Position numbers and translations under genes: made by a program
Notes under the pieces: model-generated
Told to the model about the DNA's origin: nothing
Databases searched by the model: none
What the model saw: the letters and a program-made list of their open reading frames with translations, nothing else
NCBI GenBank assembly: GCA_905216055.1
Contig: CAJMSH010000006.1
Location: 62,001 to 126,000 of the forward strand
Direction of reading: 5' to 3'
DNA from: an uncultured bacterium
Lineage (GTDB): Bacteria > Cyanobacteriota > Vampirovibrionia > Gastranaerophilales > Gastranaerophilaceae
Length of the DNA stretch: 64,000 nt
Part shown: piece by piece, positions 33,663 through 43,331 of the stretch
Layout of the letters: every line of letters starts with the position of its first letter
Position numbering within the stretch: the stretch's first letter is position 1

Positions 33663-34733
33663 TTAACCGGCTTGCATTAAACGTTTCAATTCATCAACTC
33701 TTGATGTTTTTGAAAGAGCATCTTCTATTGTGATAGCTCCTTGTCTATAAAGAGTTGCCAAAGCCATTTCAAGTGTTTGCATACCAAGAGCCTGGTTCAT
33801 TTGAATTGTAGAATATATTTGAGCAGCTTTTGCTTCTCTGATAAGGTTTGAAATAGCCGGAGTAACAAGCATTATTTCCTGAGCCATAACACGACCTTTT
33901 TTAGTTCCGTCCGGTTGAACTTTTGGTAGAAGTGTTTGTGCAAATACAGCAGCAAGTGAGTTTGCAAGCTGTACACGAATTTGTTGTTGTTGACCTTCAG
34001 GGAATACGTCGATGATACGGTCAATTGTTTGAGCTGCTGAAGACGTGTGCAAGGTTCCGAATACCAAGTGACCTGTTTCTGCTGCAGTTAGCGCCAAGGC
34101 GATTGTTTCGTGGTCTCTCATCTCACCTACAAGTATGATATCAGGGTCTTCACGTAATGCAGATTTAAGAGCGTTTGCAAATGATCTTGTATCCATACCG
34201 AGTTCACGTTGGTGGATAATACTTTGTTTTGAGGTGTGAACAAATTCTATCGGGTCTTCAATTGTCAAAATGTGTTCAGCTCTGTTTGTGTTGATATAGT
34301 CAATCATTGCTGCAAGTGTTGTTGATTTACCTGAACCTGTAGGACCTGTTACAAGTACAAGACCTCTAGGTTTATCTGCAGTTTTTCTAACAACATCAGG
34401 AAGACCCAATTTATCAAAAGAAGGTACAATTGATGTAATTGTTCTGAATGCAGCTGCATAGTTGCCTTTATCTTTGTAGAAGTTTACCCTGAAACGGCTT
34501 AAACCTTCAATACCGTATGAAAAGTCTAATTCCCAATTTTGTTCAAGTGTTCTTCTTTGTTCGTTTGATAACATAGGGAATAATAATGTTTCAACATCAT
34601 CCGGACTGAGCGGTGGATAATCATATCTTTGTAATTTACCATCAATACGGGCTGCAGGTGGTAAATTGGCTGAAATATGTAAGTCAGACCCCCCGTCTGC
34701 AACTAATTTTTCTAAAAGCTCTTCAATTAACAT
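33663..34733 (-). CDS. pilT: PilT, type IV pilus retraction ATPase
   Basis: Secretion-ATPase fold: N-terminal PAS-like domain with GGSDLHISANLPPAARIDG, Walker A GPTGSGKST (130-138), Asp box HILTIEDPIEFVH, Walker B DPDIILVGEMRD and the AIRNLIRE-like stretch VTPAISNLIREAKAAQIYS of retraction ATPases. 356 residues. Five bases after a small unknown gene. Retraction powers twitching and DNA uptake; the rest of the machine is at 37.4-43.3 kb. Confidence 0.96.
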   Translation of the reverse strand: MLIEELLEKLVADGGSDLHISANLPPAARIDGKLQRYDYPPLSPDDVETLLFPMLSNEQRRTLEQNWELDFSYGIEGLSRFRVNFYKDKGNYAAAFRTITSIVPSFDKLGLPDVVRKTADKPRGLVLVTGPTGSGKSTTLAAMIDYINTNRAEHILTIEDPIEFVHTSKQSIIHQRELGMDTRSFANALKSALREDPDIILVGEMRDHETIALALTAAETGHLVFGTLHTSSAAQTIDRIIDVFPEGQQQQIRVQLANSLAAVFAQTLLPKVQPDGTKKGRVMAQEIMLVTPAISNLIREAKAAQIYSTIQMNQALGMQTLEMALATLYRQGAITIEDALSKTSRVDELKRLMQAG

Positions 34734-34738
34734 TTTTT

Positions 34739-34993
34739 TTATCCTTCCTGAAAATCTATTAATGCATCTTTGTCTTTCATCGCTATCTCTATTAAAGAAT
34801 ATGCCATATAAGCTCCAAGTGCAATTGCTTTTGGATCAAGATCAGTTTTATTTGCAGCTTCAATAATTGCAGTGTTGATTTCAGGATTTTCATCCTTTAT
34901 GTAGTGAATCATTTTTTTTCGCCAGGCTGGCATATCTTTAAATATTTCAATAAATGCTTCTGCTGCATTCTCTTCTGATATTATTGGTAACAT
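34739..34993 (-). CDS. Hypothetical protein, 84 residues, upstream of pilT
   Basis: Not recognised. Small acidic, helical, with a hydrophobic patch (IALGAYMAYSLIEIAM at about 55-72) that may be a buried helix. AAGGGAAAG ribosome-binding site before the ATG. Its stop is 5 bases from the pilT start, so it is co-transcribed and could be a pilus regulator, but no domain supports this. Confidence 0.65.
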   Translation of the reverse strand: MLPIISEENAAEAFIEIFKDMPAWRKKMIHYIKDENPEINTAIIEAANKTDLDPKAIALGAYMAYSLIEIAMKDKDALIDFQEG

Positions 34994-35093
34994 GGCTTTC
35001 CCTTAAATTTTAAATTTCTGCAATTTAATATATTTATTATATAAAAAATTTTAATATTAGTCCACATAAAATCAGGAAATCATATATTTGGGG

Positions 35094-35099
35094 TATAAT
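35094..35099 (+). promoter_or_regulatory. -10 box placing recF on a leaderless transcript
   Basis: TATAAT followed by exactly six T and the recF ATG, with no ribosome-binding site. The -35 region is weak. Confidence 0.5.
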
Positions 35100-35105
35100 T
35101 TTTTT

Positions 35106-36209
35106 ATGAGATTAAGGGATTTGAAACTTACGAATTATAGAAATTGCAAGAATTTGAGCCTTGATTTGTCTTATAATAAGGTTCTTATCATAGGAAAAAA
35201 TGCTCAAGGAAAAACTAATATTCTTGAAAGTATCTATATGTTATCAACTTTAAAATCTCCAAGAACTGCCAATAATGTGGAATTAATTAATTTTGATGCG
35301 GAAAAGGCTGAAATTAATTGCAATTTATTAAAAGCTGATACGGATGTTGAATTGGATTTTTCGTATTCAAGAGAGAAAAAACGAGAAATTGCTTTAAATA
35401 AGGTTAAAACTACTCCGAAAAATTTTAAATCTGTATTAAAAACAGTTCTTTTTTCAACTTCTGATTTGCTTTTGTTAAGGGGAAATCCTTCTGATAGAAG
35501 GGCTTGGCTTGATAGAGCAATTACTCAAATTTATCCTGTTTATGATGACAGGTTGTCAAAATATGATAAAATCAGGATTCAGAAAAATAATTTGTTAAAA
35601 GAGTATTTAAAAACAGGTAAACTTAATGATACTCTTTTGGATGTTTATAATGAGCAGCTTGTGATAGCCGGTAGTAATATAATTTTTCTCAGAAAAAAAT
35701 TCTTGAAGGAAATTGAAAGGATTGCTCGTGAAAAACATCGAATTATCAGTGAAAATGAAGAATTAAAAATTCAATATGATTGTTCTTTTTTAGGCGAAGA
35801 ATTTGAGCTGGATGATATTGCTGCGTCTTTTAAAAATTCTTTATTGGAACATAAAATTGAAGAAATGCGAAGAGGTCAAGCTTGTGTTGGTCCTCATCGA
35901 GATGACATAATTTTTTATATTAACGGAAATGAATCAACTAAATTTGCATCTCAAGGACAGCAAAGAACAATTGTTCTTGCTTTGAAATTATCGGAATTGG
36001 ATATAATTACAGCTAAAACCGGAGATGAACCTGTATTACTTTTGGATGATGTTTTGGCAGAGCTTGATGATATCAGACAAAATTATCTTTTAAAGTCGAT
36101 AAATGCAAATACTCAAACTATAATTACTTCAGTTGATACGATTCTCTTTGAAGATGAGTTCTTAAAAGATGTTAAAATTTATAAAATAGAAGGCGGTTGT
36201 GTAAAATAA
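35106..36209 (+). CDS. recF: RecF, DNA replication/repair protein
   Basis: SMC-like ATPase that loads RecA at gaps. Walker A IIGKNAQGKTNILE, the LRGNPSDRRAWLDRAI segment, signature FASQGQQRTIVLALKLSE and Walker B LLLDDVLAELDD. Start set at the ATG at 35106 (367 residues), matching the family N-terminus MRLRDLKLTNYRN; six upstream in-frame codons belong to the promoter. Not next to dnaN or gyrB, unlike the classical locus. Confidence 0.95.
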   Translation: MRLRDLKLTNYRNCKNLSLDLSYNKVLIIGKNAQGKTNILESIYMLSTLKSPRTANNVELINFDAEKAEINCNLLKADTDVELDFSYSREKKREIALNKVKTTPKNFKSVLKTVLFSTSDLLLLRGNPSDRRAWLDRAITQIYPVYDDRLSKYDKIRIQKNNLLKEYLKTGKLNDTLLDVYNEQLVIAGSNIIFLRKKFLKEIERIAREKHRIISENEELKIQYDCSFLGEEFELDDIAASFKNSLLEHKIEEMRRGQACVGPHRDDIIFYINGNESTKFASQGQQRTIVLALKLSELDIITAKTGDEPVLLLDDVLAELDDIRQNYLLKSINANTQTIITSVDTILFEDEFLKDVKIYKIEGGCVK

Positions 36210-36297
36210 TTGTTGCGTATGTAAAATTTGTTAATATTACACTAGCAAAAAATTTTTTTCTCATGTATTATTACCTTCATAACAAATTTATATTTAT

Positions 36298-37170
36298 ATG
36301 GATGATATAATGCAAGTATTAATTGAAAAAGAACTTAATTCCGGCGATAAGATAATGAAGCCAGACTTCAATTCAAGGACCGGACGAGAACTTCTCGCGT
36401 TTTATCTTCAGACAAAATTTAAACAAATTCTGGCCTATGATAAAAAATGCGAGTCTCCGATTTTTAAAGAAGTTAACCCCACATTTATCTCAAGATTTAC
36501 AAGACGATTAATTAATAATCCGTCAAGACGTTTTTTGATTGGTATAACAGGTGAATCTGCATCAGGTAAATCGACAATTTGTCGAGAATTAAAAAATATT
36601 ATAGAACAGCTTTCAATGCCTGTTTCTGTATTAAGTACAGATAATTATTTTAACGACATTTCTGCATTGATTGAAAAATACGGAAGCTTTGATAATTTAA
36701 CCGATAATGGTTATGATATTGATTCTCCTGATAGTTTTCAGCTTGAATTGTTAAAAAATGATTTGGAAGAACTCGCAAACGGGTATAACATTATGGCACC
36801 AAGATATGTGCCAAACGGTACAGGCGTTTCTATCCCGAATTCATTGAAGGTTCGATCCAACAAGGTTGTTGTTGTTGAAGGAATCGCAACAATGTATAAA
36901 GATGTTAAAGATGTTTTTGACATAAAAATTTACATAGAAACAGAAAATAATATCAGACGTGAAAGATTTATAAAAAGAGCTAAAGCTGAGCGAAATCAAA
37001 ATGAAGAAAATGCTATTAAACAATGGGAATATTTGCTTAGTGCAGGTGAAAAATATGTTCTTCCAGGTCGTGATTATGCCGATTTTGTTATTGATGGAAA
37101 TTCTGATCTAAAATATTTTGATCAAATTTTAGAATATCTTCATACTATTACTAATAATTTCCAACAGTAA
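36298..37170 (+). CDS. Uridine kinase-like P-loop kinase
   Basis: Phosphoribulokinase/uridine-kinase family. An N-terminal extension of about 75 residues precedes the kinase, whose Walker A is GESASGKST (85-93), followed by VLSTDNYF, FDIKIYIETENNIRRERFIKRAK and NSDLKYF-type segments. 290 residues, longer than typical uridine kinase (about 210). A uridine kinase role is likely but other small-molecule substrates are possible. No ribosome-binding site stands out before the ATG; a second ATG four codons in is an alternative. Confidence 0.75.
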   Translation: MDDIMQVLIEKELNSGDKIMKPDFNSRTGRELLAFYLQTKFKQILAYDKKCESPIFKEVNPTFISRFTRRLINNPSRRFLIGITGESASGKSTICRELKNIIEQLSMPVSVLSTDNYFNDISALIEKYGSFDNLTDNGYDIDSPDSFQLELLKNDLEELANGYNIMAPRYVPNGTGVSIPNSLKVRSNKVVVVEGIATMYKDVKDVFDIKIYIETENNIRRERFIKRAKAERNQNEENAIKQWEYLLSAGEKYVLPGRDYADFVIDGNSDLKYFDQILEYLHTITNNFQQ

Positions 37171-37346
37171 TATATATATATTTATATATTTATATATTTA
37201 TGATGATTTCTTAATATATTTTACTTTTTTTGCAACTTATTTTAATATATGTTAAAATAAAATAAATTACTTTTTATTTTTAAATTGTAATTAAATACAC
37301 CAAATAATCGATATGATAAAATAGATATTTTATTATAATATTACTG

Positions 37347-37352
37347 TATAAT
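37347..37352 (+). promoter_or_regulatory. -10 box of the pilus operon
   Basis: TATAAT, 16 bases before the GTG start of the PilP-like gene, in a 198-base A/T-rich spacer with no other gene. -35 not clear. Confidence 0.4.
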
Positions 37353-37368
37353 AAGAAATAGGTGGCAA

Positions 37369-38088
37369 GTGAGTAAGAATTTTATAGATAGGTTTTATGA
37401 AGAGGATAGTAAAGACCATTTCTGGAGCTTAAATAAGAAAATAGGTGTTTGCTTTATATTGATATTCCTTACAATCGTTATGATAAATACAACAGGTTGT
37501 ACAAAAAATGAGGATGCCAATGTTGCGAATGATTCTATCGTAAATGTCCCTCAACCGCAGGATGCGGAACAACCGGGAGTTGTAAATGTTGATGGTACAA
37601 ATGGAAATGGGGCTATTGCTCCGGATGATGAGACTTCTTCATTAGATAAAAATAATACTTCTACTGTTGCAATGTCAATCGTGGATATGGGGAGATCAGA
37701 TCCTTTTTTACCGGGGAATGAGGTAGTTGTTGCTAAACCAAAACCAAAGCCACCAAAATATGCAAAATTCTTAACACCTCCTCCGGAATCAATTATTGTT
37801 GATTCAACAGCTACAAGCGTTATGACAACAAAAGTTTCAGGGATTATGTTTGATAAATTCAATCCATCCGCTATTTTAAATATTAGTGGAACTGATTATC
37901 TTGTAAGAACAGGAGATGTTATTAACGGATATAAAGTTTTGTCTATAGGTAAAGATACAGTCACTGTACAATACGGTGCAAACGTTTACAAAGCAAGTGT
38001 CGGTGAACTGTTTACAGGAGAGGGCGTAAATTATAACACTGTATCTAATTTAGAAAATAAATTTGGAAGCAGACGAAATAAACATTAA
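37369..38088 (+). CDS. PilP-like pilus assembly lipoprotein
   Basis: Starts at GTG with AGGTGG upstream. A membrane segment at about 25-42 ends in INTTGC, a loose lipobox, so lipidation of Cys44 is possible. A Pro/Asp/Asn-rich linker follows, then MGRSDPFLPG and a C-terminal beta domain (VSGIMFDKFNPSAILNISG, YKVLSIGKDTVTVQYGANVYKASVGE) matching the HR/PilP domain, which connects the inner-membrane platform to the secretin. First gene of the pilP-pilQ-pilB-pilC run; pilM, pilN and pilO are missing here. Confidence 0.72.
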   Translation: MSKNFIDRFYEEDSKDHFWSLNKKIGVCFILIFLTIVMINTTGCTKNEDANVANDSIVNVPQPQDAEQPGVVNVDGTNGNGAIAPDDETSSLDKNNTSTVAMSIVDMGRSDPFLPGNEVVVAKPKPKPPKYAKFLTPPPESIIVDSTATSVMTTKVSGIMFDKFNPSAILNISGTDYLVRTGDVINGYKVLSIGKDTVTVQYGANVYKASVGELFTGEGVNYNTVSNLENKFGSRRNKH

Positions 38089-38123
38089 TTTTAATTAAAG
38101 TTAAATAAAAAGCAGGAGCAGAT

Positions 38124-40055
38124 ATGAAAAATAAAATTTCAAGAAAAATTATTGCAGGTTTGATGTTAGCATCATTTGTTTTTTCAAATAGTGCAATGTT
38201 CGCTGCAGCAATGGAAGATTTTGTAATACCAAAAGGTACTATAGATTCAAAACCGGAACTTAGAGATAATACTGAAGATTATTCGTTGAAATTAAAGGGA
38301 GATGTAAGTTTTATAAAACATAATCCTGGAATCAGTATTAGTTTAAGGGATTCGGATGTAAAACAGGTTTTGAGAATGTTTGCTGATAAAGCAGGCATGA
38401 ATATTGTTTTTCATAATTCGGTAAGTGGAACCGTAACTCTTGACTTGGTTGATGTCCCATTACAAAAAGCTTTTGAAATGGTTATGGAAATTAACAACCT
38501 TAATTATGTTGTTGACGGTAACACTATTATTATTGCAGCAGCTGGAACAAATGGGTTTAATTTCGCAAAACAGGATATGACATTAATCCCTGTAAAATAT
38601 ATTAGTGCTGCAGCTCTTGCAGATTTCTTGAATAAAAATATTTACGCAATGAATAAACCAGGATTATCTACTTCTGATATTGTTACAACAAATCCTGTAA
38701 CAAATGAATTGATAGTTTTCGGTACAAAAAATGATGTTGCTATCGCAAAGAAAATAGTTGAAAAGTTTGATAAAAAACCTCAGACAAATATCTTTAAAGT
38801 AAATCATACAACTCCTGCTGAAATGGCAGATATGATATGTAATATGTTGTTACCTGCAGCTTCAGGCGCATCAGGTAGTTCTGGCGGTTCTTCAGGTGGT
38901 GGCGGTGGCGCTTCTGCAACTCCTGCTCCTGCAGCCCCAACTTCATCTGGTGCAGCAACAGGTGGTGCGGCCGGTATTGTAACTGGTGCTGCTGCTGATG
39001 CTGGAGGCGGAGCTGGTGGTGGAGCTGGTGGTGGTAGCGGTAGCTCTCTTACTCTGAATGGAGGTACTGTTGCTTGTACTCTTGATGGACAATTAAGCGG
39101 ATCAGTTTCTTCTTTTGGATTACAGAACTTGTCAGTTGCTTATTACCCTCAATTGGGTACTATAAATGTTATTGGTGGTTCTGAACATCAGATTGAGATG
39201 ATTAAAGATTTTATTGCTCAAACTGATAAGAAACAGCCTCAAGCATATCTTGAAGTTGCAATTATTGAGCTTAATGAAGAAGGTTCTAAAACATTACAAA
39301 ACAGTTGGACATTTTTAAGCCACACATTCTCAGCTACATTTGATGGTGAAACGACTAAAACAGATCCAATGCATCCGATATTTTTAAAAGGTAGCGGATA
39401 TGAAGTTTGGGATACAAGTGGAGATGAGCCAGAGCTTGTAAACACCTTAAAACCGTTTAGCGGACCTGTAAATATTTCTTATGCAATTAATTATTTGGTA
39501 AGAAATAGTAAAGGCCGTGTTGTTTCAAATCCTCGTATTTTGATAACTAACGGGCAAGAAGCAAAAATAGATGTAACTGAAGATTATATCGAATCAACTG
39601 AATCAGATCAAAGTGCATATACAGGTGGTACAATCGCAACCAGAGATTATAATATCGGTAGCGATGCAGGTATTCAAATCTCTATAACTCCTTTTATCAG
39701 CCCTGACGGATACGTTACGATGAATATTACACCAAAATATTCTACGATATTACAACAGGTTACTGCTACTGATAGTGTAGGTCAATATGTTGCGGCTACA
39801 TTACTTTCACACAGAGATCTTGATTTGAAAAATGTAAGGATTAAAGATGGTGAAACTCTTGTAATCGGTGGTATGATAAGCGAAGAAGAACAAAAGGCAA
39901 TTGGTAAAGTCCCAGTATTAGGTGATATACCACTTATCGGAACATTATTCAGATCTACAACTTCTACAAAAAATAAAAATGAAATGGTTATTATGATTAC
40001 TCCGAAGATTGTAACTGATACAGAAGACGCTATTGGAAATACCGATACATTATAA
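38124..40055 (+). CDS. pilQ: Type IV pilus/type II secretion secretin (PilQ/GspD family)
   Basis: Outer-membrane channel. Signal peptide 1-28, an N0/STN-like domain (about 65-137), an N1 domain (about 150-220), then a Gly/Ser/Ala linker (246-308), and the C-terminal secretin beta-barrel domain with VVSNPRILITNGQEAKIDV and VPVLGDIPLIGTLFRS. 643 residues. The long glycine-rich linker is unusual in size. Ribosome-binding site AGCAGGAG. Lies 35 bases after the PilP-like gene. Confidence 0.92.
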   Translation: MKNKISRKIIAGLMLASFVFSNSAMFAAAMEDFVIPKGTIDSKPELRDNTEDYSLKLKGDVSFIKHNPGISISLRDSDVKQVLRMFADKAGMNIVFHNSVSGTVTLDLVDVPLQKAFEMVMEINNLNYVVDGNTIIIAAAGTNGFNFAKQDMTLIPVKYISAAALADFLNKNIYAMNKPGLSTSDIVTTNPVTNELIVFGTKNDVAIAKKIVEKFDKKPQTNIFKVNHTTPAEMADMICNMLLPAASGASGSSGGSSGGGGGASATPAPAAPTSSGAATGGAAGIVTGAAADAGGGAGGGAGGGSGSSLTLNGGTVACTLDGQLSGSVSSFGLQNLSVAYYPQLGTINVIGGSEHQIEMIKDFIAQTDKKQPQAYLEVAIIELNEEGSKTLQNSWTFLSHTFSATFDGETTKTDPMHPIFLKGSGYEVWDTSGDEPELVNTLKPFSGPVNISYAINYLVRNSKGRVVSNPRILITNGQEAKIDVTEDYIESTESDQSAYTGGTIATRDYNIGSDAGIQISITPFISPDGYVTMNITPKYSTILQQVTATDSVGQYVAATLLSHRDLDLKNVRIKDGETLVIGGMISEEEQKAIGKVPVLGDIPLIGTLFRSTTSTKNKNEMVIMITPKIVTDTEDAIGNTDTL

Positions 40056-40071
40056 ATAAAATATTACTAAG

Positions 40072-42081
40072 ATGAATGAACTTCTAAACAGGTTAAAAAA
40101 CAGTGTCAATTCACAGATACTAAATAAAGTCGACAGTGCACTATTGGAACAATATAAATTTGTTCCAATTAGTGTTAAAGATAATTTTCTGTTTGTTGCT
40201 ATCAATTCATCTTCTGATAAAGACGTTATAAATCTTAAATTAAAAGAGTATTACCCACAGCAAGTAAAATTTATTCAGGTTCCTGATCAAGATTTATATG
40301 ATTTGATTGCTGCTCTCAAGCAAGATATGCAAAAAGAGAAAAGTGATGATGGAACATCTAAGCAGGTTAGACTTGGAGAATTACTTGTTCAAAAAGGTTA
40401 TATTAATGATGTTCAGCTTTTGCAAGCTTTAGCCGAAAGTAAACGTCAAAAGATTCCTATTGGGTCAACTTTATTTAAACTTGGTTTTATCACACTTGAT
40501 CAGTTGAAGGAAATTCTTCACCTGCAAACAGGGTATGATTTAGTTACTCCAGAACAGTTAGCTTCTCAAGCTAAGTTTATTAAAATTTTGCCTGAAGATT
40601 TTATTAAAACAAATCAAATTATACCAATATCATCTGATGGTAAAACTTTAATATTAGGTGTTGTAACTCCTGTCAAACCTGATGTTTTAAAAGATATAAT
40701 TTATTTAACTGGGCAGAATCCTAAACAGCTTTTGATGACTCATTATGAGTTTCAAAATTCTTTGAATACATTTTTCAGTGAGCAGAAAAAAGAAACAGAA
40801 AAAGTAATCAAAGAAATTGAAAGTGAAGCTGAAGAGTTTGAAGCTGAAGAATCTCTTTCTGATATGGTTGATAAACAATTAAAGGATTCAACCGGTTCAG
40901 TTGCAAAATTTGTAAATCAAATAATTACTAATGCTATTGATAATCATGTTTCAGATATTCACATTGAGCCAAGATTGTCTGGTTATATTGTCAGATACAG
41001 AAAAGATGGTATGTTACAGAAGGTTCTTGATATTCCTCCAAAGGTTGAAACTTCTGTTATTGCACGTTTCAAAGTATTATCAAGAATGAATATTGCAGAA
41101 CACAGAAGACCTCAGGATGGTACTTTTTCTATTAAGTATAAAAGTGGTTCTTATGACTTTCGTATAAATACATTACCTGTCTCAGGTAAAGAAAAGGTTT
41201 GTATTCGTGTGCTTGCGCCTGCAGTAAGTTTAAATGCTGAGGATAAAAATATTAAGTTAGTTGGTGGTACTGATGAAGATATTGCAAAAATAAAGAATAT
41301 GGTAAGTTGTCCAAACGGTATTATCTTGACTTCAGGTCCTACAGGTTCAGGTAAAACAACTACTTTGTATTCTGTATTAAAGAGTTTGAATGATGAAGAT
41401 GTTAATATTACAACAATTGAGGACCCGATAGAAATTAAGTTGGAAGGTATTAACCAGTCTCAGGTAAACGCAAAAGCAGGTATTACATTTGCGGCTTGTA
41501 TGCGTGCGATATTAAGACAAGACCCGGATATCATTCTGGTAGGTGAAATTCGTGACTATGAAACATTGGAAATTGCGATCTCTGCAGCGTTAACAGGTCA
41601 CTTGGTATTAAGTACAGTTCACACAAACTCCGCTGCTGCAACTGTTACTCGTTTAATTGAAATGGGTGCAAAAGATTATCTTGTATCTTCTACATTATCA
41701 GGGGTTATTGCTCAACGTTTGGTAAGAAGACTTTGTGATGATTGCAAAGAAGAATATTTTGCATCGCATGATGAGGCAAGACAAATTATTGCTGATGAAA
41801 ATGAAATTCAAGAATTTATGAAAAAGCCTATTTATAGAGCTAAGGGCTGTGCTAAATGTGATTTTACAGGGTATAAAGGCAGACTTGGCGTTTATGAAAT
41901 TATGAGTATAAATAAAGAGATAAAAAGATTGGTAGCAGAAGGTGCTCACGATTTGCAAATTGAAGAAGCTGCCGTTAGAAACGGTATGCGTACATTAAAT
42001 CAATCTTGTATGTCTCACATATTAAAAGGTTTAACTACAATCGATGAATTTGTAAGAGTTCTCGGTGTTGTTAATGAATAG
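40072..42081 (+). CDS. pilB: PilB/GspE, pilus extension ATPase
   Basis: N-terminal MshEN domains (about 97-235; RLGELLVQKGYINDVQLLQAL), an acidic linker, then the ATPase: SDIHIEPRLSGYIVRYR, Walker A GPTGSGKTT (422-430), IEDPIE, Walker B DPDIILVGEIRD and the zinc-binding cysteines CDDC and CAKC. 669 residues. MshEN domains can bind c-di-GMP, which would link pilus extension to that second messenger. Sits between secretin and pilC. Confidence 0.95.
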   Translation: MNELLNRLKNSVNSQILNKVDSALLEQYKFVPISVKDNFLFVAINSSSDKDVINLKLKEYYPQQVKFIQVPDQDLYDLIAALKQDMQKEKSDDGTSKQVRLGELLVQKGYINDVQLLQALAESKRQKIPIGSTLFKLGFITLDQLKEILHLQTGYDLVTPEQLASQAKFIKILPEDFIKTNQIIPISSDGKTLILGVVTPVKPDVLKDIIYLTGQNPKQLLMTHYEFQNSLNTFFSEQKKETEKVIKEIESEAEEFEAEESLSDMVDKQLKDSTGSVAKFVNQIITNAIDNHVSDIHIEPRLSGYIVRYRKDGMLQKVLDIPPKVETSVIARFKVLSRMNIAEHRRPQDGTFSIKYKSGSYDFRINTLPVSGKEKVCIRVLAPAVSLNAEDKNIKLVGGTDEDIAKIKNMVSCPNGIILTSGPTGSGKTTTLYSVLKSLNDEDVNITTIEDPIEIKLEGINQSQVNAKAGITFAACMRAILRQDPDIILVGEIRDYETLEIAISAALTGHLVLSTVHTNSAAATVTRLIEMGAKDYLVSSTLSGVIAQRLVRRLCDDCKEEYFASHDEARQIIADENEIQEFMKKPIYRAKGCAKCDFTGYKGRLGVYEIMSINKEIKRLVAEGAHDLQIEEAAVRNGMRTLNQSCMSHILKGLTTIDEFVRVLGVVNE

Positions 42082-42089
42082 GAGAAAGT

Positions 42090-43313
42090 ATGGCAATATA
42101 TAATTATATAGCTCTTAAAAATAATAAAGATATTGTAAAAGGTAAGGTTGAAGCCGAAGATTTGCGTGAAGCGCGTGACAGTATTCGTAAATTAGGCTTT
42201 ATCCCAACTAAAGTATATGAAGAATCAAAAGAGGGTGAAAAAGAAGGTAAAGCTGCAAAAGTTCAAGGCGGTAAAGTTCACAAGCTAGGTTTGCAAGATC
42301 GTATAGATTTTACCTCAACTTTACAGATCTTGGCAGAAGCCGGTATTCCGATTATTGAATCTTTAATGTTTATTGAAAATGATGCGGCAAAACTTAAAGT
42401 AAGGCTTGTTGCTAAAGAGTTAAGACGGCAGATTATGGCCGGTGCAACTTTTGCAGATACTGTCGCTAAATATCCTGATCAATTTGGACAGATTTATATA
42501 GGTTTGGTAAAAGCCGGTGAAGATTCCGGTGAACTTGAAAAAACTTTGCAACGTTTGTTGGAACTATTGAATAAGGAAGCAAATATCAGAGGAAAAGTTA
42601 TCGGTACATTGATGTACCCGATGTTCGTTATCGTTTTGGCTGTAATCATCGTACTTGTTATGTTGATGTTTGTATTCCCTGTATTTAAAGAAATGTTTGA
42701 CGGTATGGGAAAAGAATTACCTTGGATTACAGCTACTCTTATGGCTGCAGGTGTTTTCCTTAAAACATATTGGTTCTTTGTTCCTATAATTTTGGGTTCA
42801 ATTTGCGGATTTTGTACGTTCTTGATGCGTTGGCAACCAAGTAAATGGAAAATTGATGAATATGTTTTGAAAGTGCCTTTACTTTCCGATTTGATTCAGT
42901 ATTCAAACTTCGCTAACTTTGTTGCTGTAATGCAAGTTGCTTATGATGCAGGTGTTCCGATTATCGAATGTTTGTATCTTGCAAACGTTACTCTTACAAA
43001 CCATACTTTGAAAACCAAGATTGAAGGTGCTACAATGAAGGTTCAACAAGGTCAACACCTTTCAATTGCTCTTCGATCAACTCAGGTTATGCCAAAGATG
43101 ATTTTATTCATGATTGCAACTGGTGAACAATCAGGTCGTTTAGGTGATATGCTTTTACAAGCTACAAATTATATTGATAAAAAACTTGATACAATTATTG
43201 ATACTATGACAAAAATGATTGAACCGATAATGCTTATTGTAATCGGTAGTATTGTATTAACACTTGCTTTAGCATTGTACTTACCATTGTTCAGTTCATA
43301 TATGTCAGACTAA
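42090..43313 (+). CDS. pilC: PilC/GspF, inner-membrane platform protein
   Basis: Two T2SSF domains, each ending in membrane helices (about 168-200, 225-250 and 375-403). Hallmarks: LGLQDRIDFTSTLQILAEAGIPI, PDQFGQIYIGLVKAGEDSGELE and the second copy MILFMIATGEQSGRL. 407 residues, full length. AGGAGAAAG precedes the ATG, eight bases after pilB. Confidence 0.95.
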   Translation: MAIYNYIALKNNKDIVKGKVEAEDLREARDSIRKLGFIPTKVYEESKEGEKEGKAAKVQGGKVHKLGLQDRIDFTSTLQILAEAGIPIIESLMFIENDAAKLKVRLVAKELRRQIMAGATFADTVAKYPDQFGQIYIGLVKAGEDSGELEKTLQRLLELLNKEANIRGKVIGTLMYPMFVIVLAVIIVLVMLMFVFPVFKEMFDGMGKELPWITATLMAAGVFLKTYWFFVPIILGSICGFCTFLMRWQPSKWKIDEYVLKVPLLSDLIQYSNFANFVAVMQVAYDAGVPIIECLYLANVTLTNHTLKTKIEGATMKVQQGQHLSIALRSTQVMPKMILFMIATGEQSGRLGDMLLQATNYIDKKLDTIIDTMTKMIEPIMLIVIGSIVLTLALALYLPLFSSYMSD

Positions 43314-43331
43314 TAAAAAAGGTTATAATAA

